Origin: a bacterium
GTDB taxonomy: Bacteria > DRYD01
Length of the DNA: 64,000 nt
NCBI GenBank assembly: GCA_030549815.1
Contig: JAUQQQ010000005.1
Location: 9,939-73,938 of the forward strand
Reading direction: 5' to 3'
Below the pieces are notes generated by a model. The model searched no databases. It worked only from the letters and a program-made list of their open reading frames with translations, and was not told where the DNA came from. The position numbers and the translations under genes were made by a program. Positions 1 to 8,633 of this stretch are shown here, one piece after another. Numbering within the stretch: position 1 is the stretch's first letter; each line of letters begins with the position of its first letter.

Positions 1-8
1 CAATACAA

Positions 9-899
9 ATGCCTCCAATCCAAACAACAAATAATAACCAAAGCACATTCAAAAAAACAATGCCATTATTATTTAATAACTTGGTAATAATAGTTGTTAT
101 TTTTATTATTCTTTTAGTATTATCATCTTTCATACTTTTGAGATTAACAAACAATAAAAAGCATCTACATAACTCTCAAGAAAACATAGCAATTTTTAAT
201 GAAGTAAAAATTAATCAGGAAAAAATATCAAATGAAATAGAAATATTGAAAGAAAAAACCTCTGCCTTAGAAAGTAAAATAAAACAAATATTTCAAAGAT
301 TAGAAGAAATCTCAATGAAAACCGAAATAGCCTACAAAAAAGTAGAAGAGCAAAATATAAAACAAGAAGTTAAAGAAGAAGAATTCCTGGAAACTCAAAC
401 AATAGATCAAACAAAAGCATTAGATAAAGAATCACTTGAATTAGTAATGTTCAAAATAGATAATATAATTAACAAACTAAAAACTTTGGAAATGTATAAA
501 GAAATGGATATAAATATAAAAGCGGTAAAAATTATTTCAGATCTTTATGATATTAAGAATAAAATCAGGCAAACAAAAACGATTAACTTTTCTCAATGGG
601 ATAATTTAGTTAAAAATTCAGTTATTGATCTACTAACAGCAATTGAAAAATATCAAAAAAAATTAGGATATAATGAAAATATAGAAATCATAACAAAACA
701 AATTATGGAAGAATTCGAAATAGAAGAAATTAATATAATACCAGAACAAACAAAAGTAAATATAATAGATCATAGAGTGGAGGGATACTCAAGAAATCCA
801 TCTCTACCTAATGGTGTAATAACAGAAGTAAAAGAAAAAGGATATAAATACAAAGGAGTAACAGTAAAAAGAGCAAAAGTTATAGAAAATAGGACATGA
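9..899 (+). CDS. Membrane-anchored GrpE-like protein
   Basis: The N-terminus has one strong membrane segment (about residues 24-46), followed by a long charged coiled coil (about 50-115) and a helical region. The last 45 residues (VITEVKEKGYKYKG, then RAKV) resemble the beta-wing end of GrpE, the nucleotide-exchange factor of DnaK. GrpE is normally cytosolic and 170-220 residues, so a 296-residue membrane-tethered form is unusual. The gene ends in an ATGA overlap with the Clp-like gene, and the next two junctions are built the same way, so it belongs to a four-gene operon. The frame is open to the window edge and no ribosome-binding site fits in the eight upstream bases, so the true start may lie outside. 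The GrpE assignment rests on the C-terminal motif and is an inference. A DnaK-like partner may lie just upstream, outside the window. Confidence 0.6.
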   Translation: MPPIQTTNNNQSTFKKTMPLLFNNLVIIVVIFIILLVLSSFILLRLTNNKKHLHNSQENIAIFNEVKINQEKISNEIEILKEKTSALESKIKQIFQRLEEISMKTEIAYKKVEEQNIKQEVKEEEFLETQTIDQTKALDKESLELVMFKIDNIINKLKTLEMYKEMDINIKAVKIISDLYDIKNKIRQTKTINFSQWDNLVKNSVIDLLTAIEKYQKKLGYNENIEIITKQIMEEFEIEEINIIPEQTKVNIIDHRVEGYSRNPSLPNGVITEVKEKGYKYKGVTVKRAKVIENRT

Positions 900-3004
900 T
901 TAAAGAATTTATTGAAAAAATATTCAGTGAATATAAAAACCAAAAAACATCTTCGTTAACAACTATCGATATCTTATTAGAACTTGATAAAAAAGGAACA
1001 AAAAAACTTAAAAAAGAAGTTAGAGACTTTTTAAAACTATTTTCCTCGCTTAATGTCAAGGGAAATGAAGAAACAGTTATTAGCCCACTTTTAAAAAAAT
1101 TCCAAAAACAATATGAAAATAAAAACCCATCAATAGACGATTTTATTAATTTCTTATTTACTAATAAATCAATCCTTAATGTTATAGCTTCTTTCTTCAA
1201 TACCAATGATGTAAAAAATTTCATTTTTGAAAAAGATGAAGAAGTCAAAAAAGAAGATAAAAAAGAAGATAAAAAAATAGAGTTTTTGGAAAAGTATGGT
1301 AGAAATTTAGTAAAGTTAGCTAAGGAAGGAAAACTTAACAAAGTTGTTGGTAGAGATGAAGAAATACAAAGGGTAATCCAAATTTTATTAAGAAAAACCA
1401 AAAATAGTCCAGTTTTAATAGGAGAAGCAGGAGTAGGTAAAACTGCTATCGTTGAAGGATTAGCACAAAAAATCGCTAATAACCAAATCAAAGAACTACA
1501 AAATGTCGAAATATATGAAATTACTGTATCTTCACTACTTGCAGGTACATCCTTAAGAGGAGAATTAGAAAAAAAATTAGAAGAATTACTTAAAAATTTA
1601 GAAAATCGTGAAAATGTGATACTCTTCATAGATGAAATACATACTATAATGCTTGATAATACTATTTCTAACATCATAAAACCTGCCTTAGCAAGGGGAC
1701 AAATAAAAATTATAGGAGCAACAACAACCGAAGAATATTACAAATACATAGAGAAAGACCCTGCTTTAGAAAGAAGGTTCCAACCTATAATGGTTGATGA
1801 ACCTACACCAGAACAAACATTATTTATTCTTGAAAATATAATTGATACATTTGAACAATATCATCAAGTTAAATACGATAGATCAATATTGGAAAAAATC
1901 ATTAAATTAGCACAAAGATATATACCCCACAGAAATTTACCAGACAAAGTTATAGATATTATCGATGAAGTAGCAACTTATGTTAAGACAGAAAAAAATA
2001 AAAACACTGTCGAATTAGAAGATGTGAAAGAAATAATAAGTAAGCAAACAAACATTCCGATATCAAAAATGCAAGAAGAAGAATTAGAAAAAATAACAAA
2101 CTTAGAAGAAATATTGAAGTCTAAAGTTATAGGTCAAGATGAAGCAATAGAAAAAGTTGCAAAAGTCATAAAAATATCAAAAGCAGGACTTAATCCAAAT
2201 AAAAGGCCATATGGTGTATTCTTATTTTTAGGTCCCACAGGTGTCGGTAAAACATATTTAGCAAAAGTATTAGCAGAAACACTTTTTGACAGTGAAGAAA
2301 ACCTAATAAGGCTCGATATGTCAGAATTTAAAGAAAAACACGAAGTATCAAAACTATTAGGAGCACCACCCGGATACATAGGATTTGATAAAGACGGTAT
2401 TTTGACATTAGCAATAAAGAAAAATCCATATGCAATAATATTGTTAGATGAAATAGAAAAAGCGCATCCTGAAGTATTCGATATATTCCTCCAAGTATTT
2501 GATGAAGGAAAATTAAAGGATTCAAAAGGTAGAACTCTGATATTTTACGATACAGTCATTATAATGACATCGAACATAGGGTCCTCCTTAATATTTGATT
2601 TATTAAATAACAATCCATCAATAACATCAGAAGAACTCAAAAAAGCAGTATTACCAGAAATTATGAAATTTTTACGTCCAGAAATAGTAAATAGAATAGA
2701 CGAAATAATCGTCTTTAAACCCTTAGATAAAGAAAATGTGAAAAGAATAATAGAATTGGAATTAGAACAAATTTCAAAAAAAATTGAAGAAAGTGGAGAT
2801 AGTATAATCTTTACAGAAAATATCAAAAACTACATCTTAGAAAATGGATTTAACTTTTCATTCGGAGCAAGAAACATAAAGAGATTTATTCAATCAGAAA
2901 TCCTCAGTAAAATAGCACAAACCATATTGGAAAATTTACATATAAAAAACAAAAAAATAATAGTTGACTACGAAGAAGGAATAATAGTAAGGATAGAATC
3001 ATGA
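896..3004 (+). CDS. ClpA/ClpB-like double AAA+ ATPase
   Basis: This is a two-ring AAA+ unfoldase of 702 residues. The first ATPase domain shows Walker A GEAGVGKT and Walker B LFIDEIH. The second shows GPTGVGKT and ILLDEIEKAHPEVF, followed by a ClpB-type C-terminal domain with RPEIVNRIDEI. The region between the two domains is short, so the ClpB middle coiled-coil domain is absent. I see no IGF/IGL loop after the second sensor-1 motif TSNIGSS, which argues against a ClpP partnership. The first 140 residues only loosely resemble Clp_N. Chaperone-type remodelling is therefore more likely than proteolysis. It is coupled by ATGA overlaps to the GrpE-like gene upstream and the FHA gene downstream. 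ClpV of type VI secretion also sits beside FHA genes, but no other secretion component is present. Confidence 0.85.
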   Translation: MIKEFIEKIFSEYKNQKTSSLTTIDILLELDKKGTKKLKKEVRDFLKLFSSLNVKGNEETVISPLLKKFQKQYENKNPSIDDFINFLFTNKSILNVIASFFNTNDVKNFIFEKDEEVKKEDKKEDKKIEFLEKYGRNLVKLAKEGKLNKVVGRDEEIQRVIQILLRKTKNSPVLIGEAGVGKTAIVEGLAQKIANNQIKELQNVEIYEITVSSLLAGTSLRGELEKKLEELLKNLENRENVILFIDEIHTIMLDNTISNIIKPALARGQIKIIGATTTEEYYKYIEKDPALERRFQPIMVDEPTPEQTLFILENIIDTFEQYHQVKYDRSILEKIIKLAQRYIPHRNLPDKVIDIIDEVATYVKTEKNKNTVELEDVKEIISKQTNIPISKMQEEELEKITNLEEILKSKVIGQDEAIEKVAKVIKISKAGLNPNKRPYGVFLFLGPTGVGKTYLAKVLAETLFDSEENLIRLDMSEFKEKHEVSKLLGAPPGYIGFDKDGILTLAIKKNPYAIILLDEIEKAHPEVFDIFLQVFDEGKLKDSKGRTLIFYDTVIIMTSNIGSSLIFDLLNNNPSITSEELKKAVLPEIMKFLRPEIVNRIDEIIVFKPLDKENVKRIIELELEQISKKIEESGDSIIFTENIKNYILENGFNFSFGARNIKRFIQSEILSKIAQTILENLHIKNKKIIVDYEEGIIVRIES

Positions 3005-3300
3005 AAATATATATTTTAAGTGGACCATACGAAGGAAATAATTACAATTTTGATTATGATATAACAATAGGAAGGGATAGTTCAAACGACATTCCCCTAC
3101 CCCTTGATCTCTCAATATCAAGAAAACATCTAAAAATATCAACAGTTGGGAAAGAATTAATAATAGAGGATTTGAATTCGACAAATGGGACTTTCTTATT
3201 GGAAAATGGTAAAATGATTAAAGTAAGTGGGAAAAAAATTATAAACAAATTCCCAATCTTTTTGAAAATAGGGAATACCGTTATGGAGGTTGAAGTATGA
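3001..3300 (+). CDS. Single-domain FHA protein
   Basis: This 99-residue protein is a stand-alone forkhead-associated domain, a fold that binds phosphothreonine peptides. The conserved residues are visible: GR in TIGRDSSNDI, S-x-x-H in SISRKHLKI, and NG in LNSTNGTFLL. It has no signal peptide, membrane segment or other domain. It overlaps the Clp-like gene by ATGA and the following coiled-coil gene by ATGA, so the four proteins are probably made together. Its presence implies that an operon member or client is phosphorylated on threonine. A kinase-like gene lies at 53133-54899, but nothing in the sequence links the two directly. Confidence 0.9.
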   Translation: MKIYILSGPYEGNNYNFDYDITIGRDSSNDIPLPLDLSISRKHLKISTVGKELIIEDLNSTNGTFLLENGKMIKVSGKKIINKFPIFLKIGNTVMEVEV

Positions 3301-4733
3301 GTATTTTGAGTATAGGAGCAATAATAGCAATAGGGGGAATCCTCGCTATTACAACAACCATCCTTACAGCAGCAACTGGAACAACCGCAGTTCTATTACA
3401 AAATAACCAAAATAGAAAAATAGATATTCCCCAAATAAATGAAATATCAAACATATCATATCAAGAACAACAAAAACTATTACAACAAACTCTTAATAAC
3501 CTTAGAAACATAGTTCAAGAAAACCAAATGAATATAGAATTAAAAAATGAGAGGGATAAATTAATAAACAAAATAGAAAATCTTAACAAAATACTTCAAA
3601 ACCCCATTTCAAACTATGATAAAATTAATCAAGAAGCAACAGAATTGGTAGAAGAAATAAACGAATTAATTATTAGAAATCAATCGATAAATTATCAAAA
3701 ACAAGAAATCATTAACCAAATAAAAAAATACCAAAACAAAATAAAAAACGTTGAAGAAATTAAAAATGTAGAGCAAATTATAAAAAATCCTCACAATTTC
3801 CATACCAAAGATATTGAAAATTTACTTAATAAAATCGAAGATGCTTATATATCGTATGAATTAGAAATAAAGGTAACAAAAAGTGAAGCTGAAAATAAAA
3901 AGAGGGAATTAACATTACAAAAAATTCGAGAAAATCTTCTTAAAATTAAAGAAATAGACTTAGAAACATATCAAAAAGTAATTCATAAATATGAAAATTT
4001 AGAAAACCTGGATGAATCATATTTGAAAATATTATATGATCAATCTCAACTCGATTTTTCAAATTTACAAACTAAAAAAATAAGAACAGATATTTATAAA
4101 ATTCAATTAGAATTATTAAAACATAATATTGATAACATTCTAAAAACGGTAGAAAAAGACGTAGAATTAAAAGAATTCTACCCTAAAACTCTTAAAATAT
4201 TCCAAAACATTGACGATTTAATAAAACAAAAATTCATAGAAAAAGAAGAATTTGAAAAACTAAGATTGAAATTCATCGAAGTATACAACTCTATACTAAA
4301 AAAAATAGAATATCTACAAACCCAAAAATTATTACAGAAAAATATAAAAGAAACATTAGAAAAAATAGGATATCAAATCATCGATTCCTTATTAATAGAA
4401 AAATTAACAAAAGGAGAAATCATTTACATAGATATACCATATTCAGATGAATATAAAGTTCAACTAAGGTTAACAGAAGATAATCAAATATATTTCAGAT
4501 TAGTCAAATTCACTGATTCCTTAACACCTACATCATATGAAAAACAAAAAGATTTAGAAATAGCCCAAAAATGGTGTAAAGATTATGATAAAATATTAGA
4601 ACTATTAAAGGAAAATGGAATAATAATAGAAAACATAAAAAGAATAGAACCAGAAGAAACCGAAATAACTTACATACTAAAAGAAGAAAAGAAAAAACAA
4701 CAAGAACAACAAAAATATATGCAAATCGAATAA
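3297..4733 (+). CDS. Membrane-anchored coiled-coil protein
   Basis: I do not recognise the family. The first 38 residues form a hydrophobic, glycine/alanine/threonine-rich segment that could be an uncleaved membrane anchor. Residues of about 45-345 are rich in Glu, Lys, Gln, Asn and Leu with heptad-like spacing and should form long coiled coils. A more mixed alpha/beta segment follows (about 360-455), and the tail is Lys/Gln-rich. It is the last gene of the ATGA-coupled operon, with lptB following after 37 bases. By position it could be the membrane scaffold or client for the Clp/FHA/GrpE-like proteins; this is inference from context only. Confidence 0.7.
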   Translation: MSILSIGAIIAIGGILAITTTILTAATGTTAVLLQNNQNRKIDIPQINEISNISYQEQQKLLQQTLNNLRNIVQENQMNIELKNERDKLINKIENLNKILQNPISNYDKINQEATELVEEINELIIRNQSINYQKQEIINQIKKYQNKIKNVEEIKNVEQIIKNPHNFHTKDIENLLNKIEDAYISYELEIKVTKSEAENKKRELTLQKIRENLLKIKEIDLETYQKVIHKYENLENLDESYLKILYDQSQLDFSNLQTKKIRTDIYKIQLELLKHNIDNILKTVEKDVELKEFYPKTLKIFQNIDDLIKQKFIEKEEFEKLRLKFIEVYNSILKKIEYLQTQKLLQKNIKETLEKIGYQIIDSLLIEKLTKGEIIYIDIPYSDEYKVQLRLTEDNQIYFRLVKFTDSLTPTSYEKQKDLEIAQKWCKDYDKILELLKENGIIIENIKRIEPEETEITYILKEEKKKQQEQQKYMQIE

Positions 4734-4770
4734 AGAGGATAAGAAAAAAAGTAACAAGAATAATCTATAT

Positions 4771-5505
4771 GTGAATGTTAGCGTATTAGAAGCAATAGGA
4801 TTACAAAAAATTTACTCCAAAAGAGTCGTTGTCAATAATGTTAGTTTAAATATAAAACAAGGTGAAATCGTTGGTTTATTAGGTCCAAACGGTGCAGGAA
4901 AAACAACTACCTTCTATATGTTAGTCGGATTAACAAAACCAAACAAAGGAAAAATATTGATAGATAATAATGACATAACTTTCTTACCACTATACAAAAA
5001 AGCAAAATTTGGAATATCATATTTACCCCAAGAAAGTTCTATATTCAGAGGACTTACCGTGGAAGAAAATTTCCAATTGATCCTTGAATATTACTACAAA
5101 GATAAAAATATAATAAAAGAAAAAATCGATGAATTAATAGAAGAATTCGGTTTACAAAAAGTTAGGAAAAATTTTGGATATACCTTGTCAGGTGGAGAAA
5201 GAAGAAAAGTAGAAATAGCAAGGACAATGATAATTAATCCTAAATTTTTACTTTTAGATGAGCCGTTTAGTGGAGTAGATCCAATAACAATAGAACAAAT
5301 ACAAAAAATAGTAAATAGACTAAAATTAAAAAACATTGGGATAATGATAACCGATCATAATGTATACGAAACATTAAGAATAGTTGATAGAGCGTATATA
5401 ATATCGAATGGAGAAGTAATGGTTGAAGGAACAAGAGAAGAAGTAGCATCTAATGAATTAGCAAAAAAATACTATTTAGGAGAGAAATTTAGACTACTAC
5501 AATAA
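4771..5505 (+). CDS. lptB: LPS export ABC transporter ATPase LptB
   Basis: LptB powers transfer of lipopolysaccharide from the inner membrane to the periplasmic Lpt bridge. The 244-residue length is typical. The sequence shows Walker A GPNGAGKTTT, Q-loop YLPQESSIFRGLTVEEN (diagnostic of LptB), signature LSGGERRKVEIAR, Walker B LLLDEPFSGVDP and switch ITDHNV. The start is GTG, chosen because MNVSVLEAIGLQK aligns with the family N-terminus; no strong ribosome-binding site is visible. lptA, lptC and lptFG are not in the window. Its presence is a main argument for an outer membrane. A structured RNA element begins three bases after the stop codon. Confidence 0.93.
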   Translation: MNVSVLEAIGLQKIYSKRVVVNNVSLNIKQGEIVGLLGPNGAGKTTTFYMLVGLTKPNKGKILIDNNDITFLPLYKKAKFGISYLPQESSIFRGLTVEENFQLILEYYYKDKNIIKEKIDELIEEFGLQKVRKNFGYTLSGGERRKVEIARTMIINPKFLLLDEPFSGVDPITIEQIQKIVNRLKLKNIGIMITDHNVYETLRIVDRAYIISNGEVMVEGTREEVASNELAKKYYLGEKFRLLQ

Positions 5506-5508
5506 ATC

Positions 5509-5548
5509 TCCGCCTGCTGGAAATAGGGCGGAAAAAAATACTCCAGCA
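5509..5548 (+). promoter_or_regulatory. H-type RNA pseudoknot, copy 1
   Basis: Two interleaved inverted repeats lie between lptB and the NuoE-like gene. TCCGCC (5509-5514) pairs with GGCGGA (5527-5532). TGCTGGA (5515-5521) pairs with TCCAGCA (5542-5548). The order A-B-A'-B' can only be satisfied together as a pseudoknot. The third loop, AAAAAATAC, is A-rich as expected for a loop crossing a stem minor groove. A second element with the same architecture and compensated base changes lies at 50115-50150. It starts three bases after the lptB stop and ends 13 bases before the next start codon. Its function is unknown. Confidence 0.7.
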
Positions 5549-5561
5549 CCTATTAAAAACT

Positions 5562-5996
5562 ATGGATTACCAAGAATTTGTGAACAAACTAATCGAAAAA
5601 TATGGAGAAGACAGATCAAAACTAATCGAAATGGCTTTCGATATACAAGAACAATATAACTATATACCCAAAGAGTTACTTAAAATCCTTTGTGATCGAT
5701 TAAAAATATTTTACGCAGAAGCTTATTCTTCTATTTCATTCTTCAAAGATTTTAGATTCCAACCCAAAGAAAAAATAAAAATAACAGTTTGTAATGGAAC
5801 ATCTTGCTATTTTAACGGAGGGAAAGAATTGTATGAAGAGTTAATCCAAAATCTTGGAGAAGATTACGAAATTGGATTTAGTTACTGTTACAAATGTTGT
5901 GCTAAATACCCCGTGGTAGTAATTGAAAAAGAAACATTATTAAATGCAAATTACCAAAAGGTTAAAGAAAAAATAAGGTCATACAACAAAAACTAA
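5562..5996 (+). CDS. NuoE-like [2Fe-2S] thioredoxin-fold protein
   Basis: This 144-residue protein matches the 24-kDa subunit family of complex I, NAD-reducing hydrogenases and formate dehydrogenases. An N-terminal helical part is followed by a thioredoxin-like ferredoxin domain with the four cluster cysteines: C-x4-C in CNGTSC and C-x3-C in CYKCC. In the family the subunit carries a [2Fe-2S] cluster and works with a NuoF-type flavoprotein, but no nuoF or hydrogenase gene is adjacent. It is therefore an orphan by context, between lptB and leuB. The start ATG has no evident Shine-Dalgarno sequence but is preceded by the pseudoknot element. Confidence 0.85.
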   Translation: MDYQEFVNKLIEKYGEDRSKLIEMAFDIQEQYNYIPKELLKILCDRLKIFYAEAYSSISFFKDFRFQPKEKIKITVCNGTSCYFNGGKELYEELIQNLGEDYEIGFSYCYKCCAKYPVVVIEKETLLNANYQKVKEKIRSYNKN

Positions 5997-6022
5997 ACAA
6001 AATTTCAGAGAAAGGGGGAAAA

Positions 6023-7087
6023 GTGCAAAAAAACTGCACAAATATTATGGCAAAAAAGATATTAGTTTTAGAAGGAGATGGAGTTGGGAAAGAAGTTATA
6101 AAATCAGCAATTAAAATACTTGAATTTATACAAAAAAAACTAAAATTAAAAATTGAACTTGAATACGATTACATTGGGGGAGAATGTATAGATAGGTTTG
6201 GTGTTGCTATTAAAGAAGAAACCATAAAGAAAGCAAAAAAATACGGGATTGTGTTATTAGGTGCAGTCGGTGGATACAAGTGGGAAAAATCTAAAGTTAA
6301 ACCCGAAGAAGGATTACTGAAGCTTAGAAAAGAAATGGGAGTTTATGCAAATATTAGACCAATTCACTCTTTTTTCAATAGAAACATTGATATAGTTTTT
6401 GTGAGAGAACTTACAGGAGGGATATATTTTGGGAAACCCAGAAAAAGATGGATAAAAAATAATCGAACTTTTGTAATCGACACTCTTAAATATTCTGACA
6501 AAGAAATAGAAAGAGTTGTAAGGGTAGCGTTTGAAATTGCAAGAAATAGAAAAAAATTTTTGGTAAGCGTCGATAAAGCCAATGTATTGGAATCTTCACG
6601 CCTGTGGAGAGAAATCGTTAATAAAATATCAGAAGAATACAAAGATGTTAAAGTTGAACATCATTTGGTAGATTCCTTTGCTATGAACCTAATCCTGAAA
6701 CCAGAGTATTTTGATGTTGTGGTTACGGAAAATCTTTTTGGTGATATATTAACAGATGAAGCTGCAGTATTAGTAGGAAGTTTAGGGCTATTACCATCAG
6801 CAAGTTTGGCTTTCAAAAAAGAGAAAGTAATAGGTTTATATGAACCAATACATGGGTCAGCACCAGATATAGCAGGTAAAAATATAGCAAACCCCATAGG
6901 AGCAATTTTGTCAGTAGCACTAATGTTTAAATATTCTTTAAAAAGAGATGATATATATGAATTAATATACCAAGCAGTTCAAAAAACTTTAGAAAAAGGA
7001 TACAAAACTTTTGATTTAGATAAAAATAATTACCTTCAAACCGATAAATTCACAGATAAAATAATAGAAAATATGAATGTCAATTAG
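6023..7087 (+). CDS. leuB: 3-isopropylmalate dehydrogenase
   Basis: The enzyme oxidatively decarboxylates 3-isopropylmalate in leucine synthesis using NAD. LeuB-specific segments are clear: LLGAVGGYKW, GLLKLRKEMGVYANIRP, RELTGGIYFG, TENLFGDILTDEA and GSLGLLPSASL, which favour LeuB over isocitrate or homoisocitrate dehydrogenase. Two starts are possible. GTG at 6023 sits at good distance from AAAGGGGGA, whereas ATG at 6047 (MAKKILVLEGDG) matches the usual family N-terminus. A small hairpin (GTGCA/TGCAC) lies between them and could bring the ribosome-binding site near the ATG. No other leucine genes are nearby. The end overlaps the histidine-kinase gene by 11 bases. Confidence 0.9.
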   Translation: MQKNCTNIMAKKILVLEGDGVGKEVIKSAIKILEFIQKKLKLKIELEYDYIGGECIDRFGVAIKEETIKKAKKYGIVLLGAVGGYKWEKSKVKPEEGLLKLRKEMGVYANIRPIHSFFNRNIDIVFVRELTGGIYFGKPRKRWIKNNRTFVIDTLKYSDKEIERVVRVAFEIARNRKKFLVSVDKANVLESSRLWREIVNKISEEYKDVKVEHHLVDSFAMNLILKPEYFDVVVTENLFGDILTDEAAVLVGSLGLLPSASLAFKKEKVIGLYEPIHGSAPDIAGKNIANPIGAILSVALMFKYSLKRDDIYELIYQAVQKTLEKGYKTFDLDKNNYLQTDKFTDKIIENMNVN

Positions 7088-8633
7088 GATAATCTCATTT
7101 TTGGTTTCTTTCTCCCTACTTTTTTTGATCTCAATCCTTATTTTATTTTTCTTTTCAAACACATCAATTAAATACTATATTGATACAAAAAAAAGCGAAT
7201 TAAAATCATACGGACAGTTAATTAAAAACGTCTTAGAAAACACAGATTTATTCACCTTACAAAACAAGGACAATACATTCAACATTTTTCCCCAAATTCC
7301 CGAATATGCTTATTTCATAATATTTGACAAAGATTACAACGTAGTTTTCTATTTTCCTTATTATTTTGAGGTTGACAAAGAGTTTTTAAAAAAATATTCA
7401 CAGGATAAAGAAAAAATAGTAGAAGACAAAAAAAATTACCTGATAACATATTTTTCTCCAATTTTTATAAAAAATGAGCCATATATGTTAGCAATAGAAA
7501 TGGATCTAAGTTTGATAAAGGAGTTTCAAAAAAGCTTATTAAAAACAATTGTATATCTATTACCTATTAACGTTTTATTGTCTTTCATATTTTCACTACT
7601 ATTTTCCAACATAGTAATTAAAAGGTTGGGATTAATAAGGGATTTCGCTGTCAAAGTCGCACTTGGAAATATATACTACAACGCAGAATATAATTACAAG
7701 GACGAATTAGAAGACGTTTTTAGGAGTATAAAAATAATGAAAAATAACTTAATAAAATTAATAAAAGATGTAGAGAATTCCCAGAAAACTTTGAAAAATA
7801 TCTTAACATCATTACCATTTACTATATTTTTGATCGATAAAAATACAAAAAACTTTACTGTTTTAAATAATTTCTACAATCTGAATGTGGATGTTTTTTT
7901 TAACAGGATTGAAAAAGAAGATATAATTGAAGAAAATAGCAAGAAATTCAAGGTAATGAAAATAGATATAAAAGAAGGTTTACTGGTAATAATTATTGAT
8001 TTTACAGAAATCTATGAAATCGAGAAGATTAAGCTGAAATTTTTAAGTGAGATATCACACGATTTAAGAACACCAATTGCTACAACAAAAGCAATAATTT
8101 CCAACATTAAAGATGAAAGGGTAGATAAAGCATTAGAATATCTCGACAAAATGGCTGAAATGGTTAATAAATATCTTTATTACTCCAAGATAAAATTAAG
8201 GAAAATAGAAATAAATTTGGAAAAAGTTAGTTTAATGGATTTAGTTGAAATAGTAAGTGATACGGCATCTTTTTTTTCACTTGATTTCTCTAAGCCTGAC
8301 AATATTCCCGACAGAAAAGTAAAAATGGATATATCTCTTTTCCAGCAAATGCTATTTAACCTACTTGATAACTCAACAAAAAAATCAAAACAAGTTAATA
8401 TAAGAATTAATTTTACAGAAAATGTGGTCGAGGTTTTAATAGAAAATGAAGCAAAATACGAAGATTATGAAAACGTAACAAATATATTCAAAGGATTGAA
8501 GGAAAGCAAAGGAATTGGTCTAAATATTATTAAAGAGATATCAATGATTAATAACTTTTCTATCGATATTCTGTATGAAAACGGTTATATAATCTTCAAA
8601 ACGTCAATACCTTATGCATCCGATCTTATTTAA
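7077..8633 (+). CDS. Membrane sensor histidine kinase
   Basis: This 518-residue kinase has two membrane segments (about residues 5-28 and 165-184) flanking an extracytoplasmic sensor region, then a HAMP-like linker and a short PAS-like part. The phosphoacceptor motif SEISHDLRTP carries His at about residue 328. The ATP-binding domain has the N box (LFNLLDNS) and a G2-like ESKGIGLNII, but the usual G1 motif D-x-G-x-G is not present; ENEAKYEDYEN stands there. Activity may be altered. No response regulator is adjacent, so it is an orphan kinase. It overlaps leuB by 11 and lgt by 20 bases, which suggests translational coupling. Confidence 0.85.
   Translation: MSIRIISFLVSFSLLFLISILILFFFSNTSIKYYIDTKKSELKSYGQLIKNVLENTDLFTLQNKDNTFNIFPQIPEYAYFIIFDKDYNVVFYFPYYFEVDKEFLKKYSQDKEKIVEDKKNYLITYFSPIFIKNEPYMLAIEMDLSLIKEFQKSLLKTIVYLLPINVLLSFIFSLLFSNIVIKRLGLIRDFAVKVALGNIYYNAEYNYKDELEDVFRSIKIMKNNLIKLIKDVENSQKTLKNILTSLPFTIFLIDKNTKNFTVLNNFYNLNVDVFFNRIEKEDIIEENSKKFKVMKIDIKEGLLVIIIDFTEIYEIEKIKLKFLSEISHDLRTPIATTKAIISNIKDERVDKALEYLDKMAEMVNKYLYYSKIKLRKIEINLEKVSLMDLVEIVSDTASFFSLDFSKPDNIPDRKVKMDISLFQQMLFNLLDNSTKKSKQVNIRINFTENVVEVLIENEAKYEDYENVTNIFKGLKESKGIGLNIIKEISMINNFSIDILYENGYIIFKTSIPYASDLI

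Noticed and set aside
880-1677. Long open frame on the minus strand opposite the Clp-like gene
   Set aside because: Its product is Ser/Phe/Leu-rich, as expected of a complement of an AT-rich coding strand, and the plus strand encodes a clear AAA+ protein.
896-3300. Type VI secretion (ClpV plus FHA)
   Set aside because: No sheath, tube, baseplate or membrane-complex gene is present in the window.
5509-5532. TCCGCC/GGCGGA hairpin as a terminator
   Set aside because: The run after the hairpin is A on the plus strand, and no T-run follows on the minus strand either.
5503-5548. Pseudoknots as stop-codon readthrough or frameshift signals
   Set aside because: The readthrough frames close after 6 and about 24 codons, and no slippery heptamer precedes the stems.
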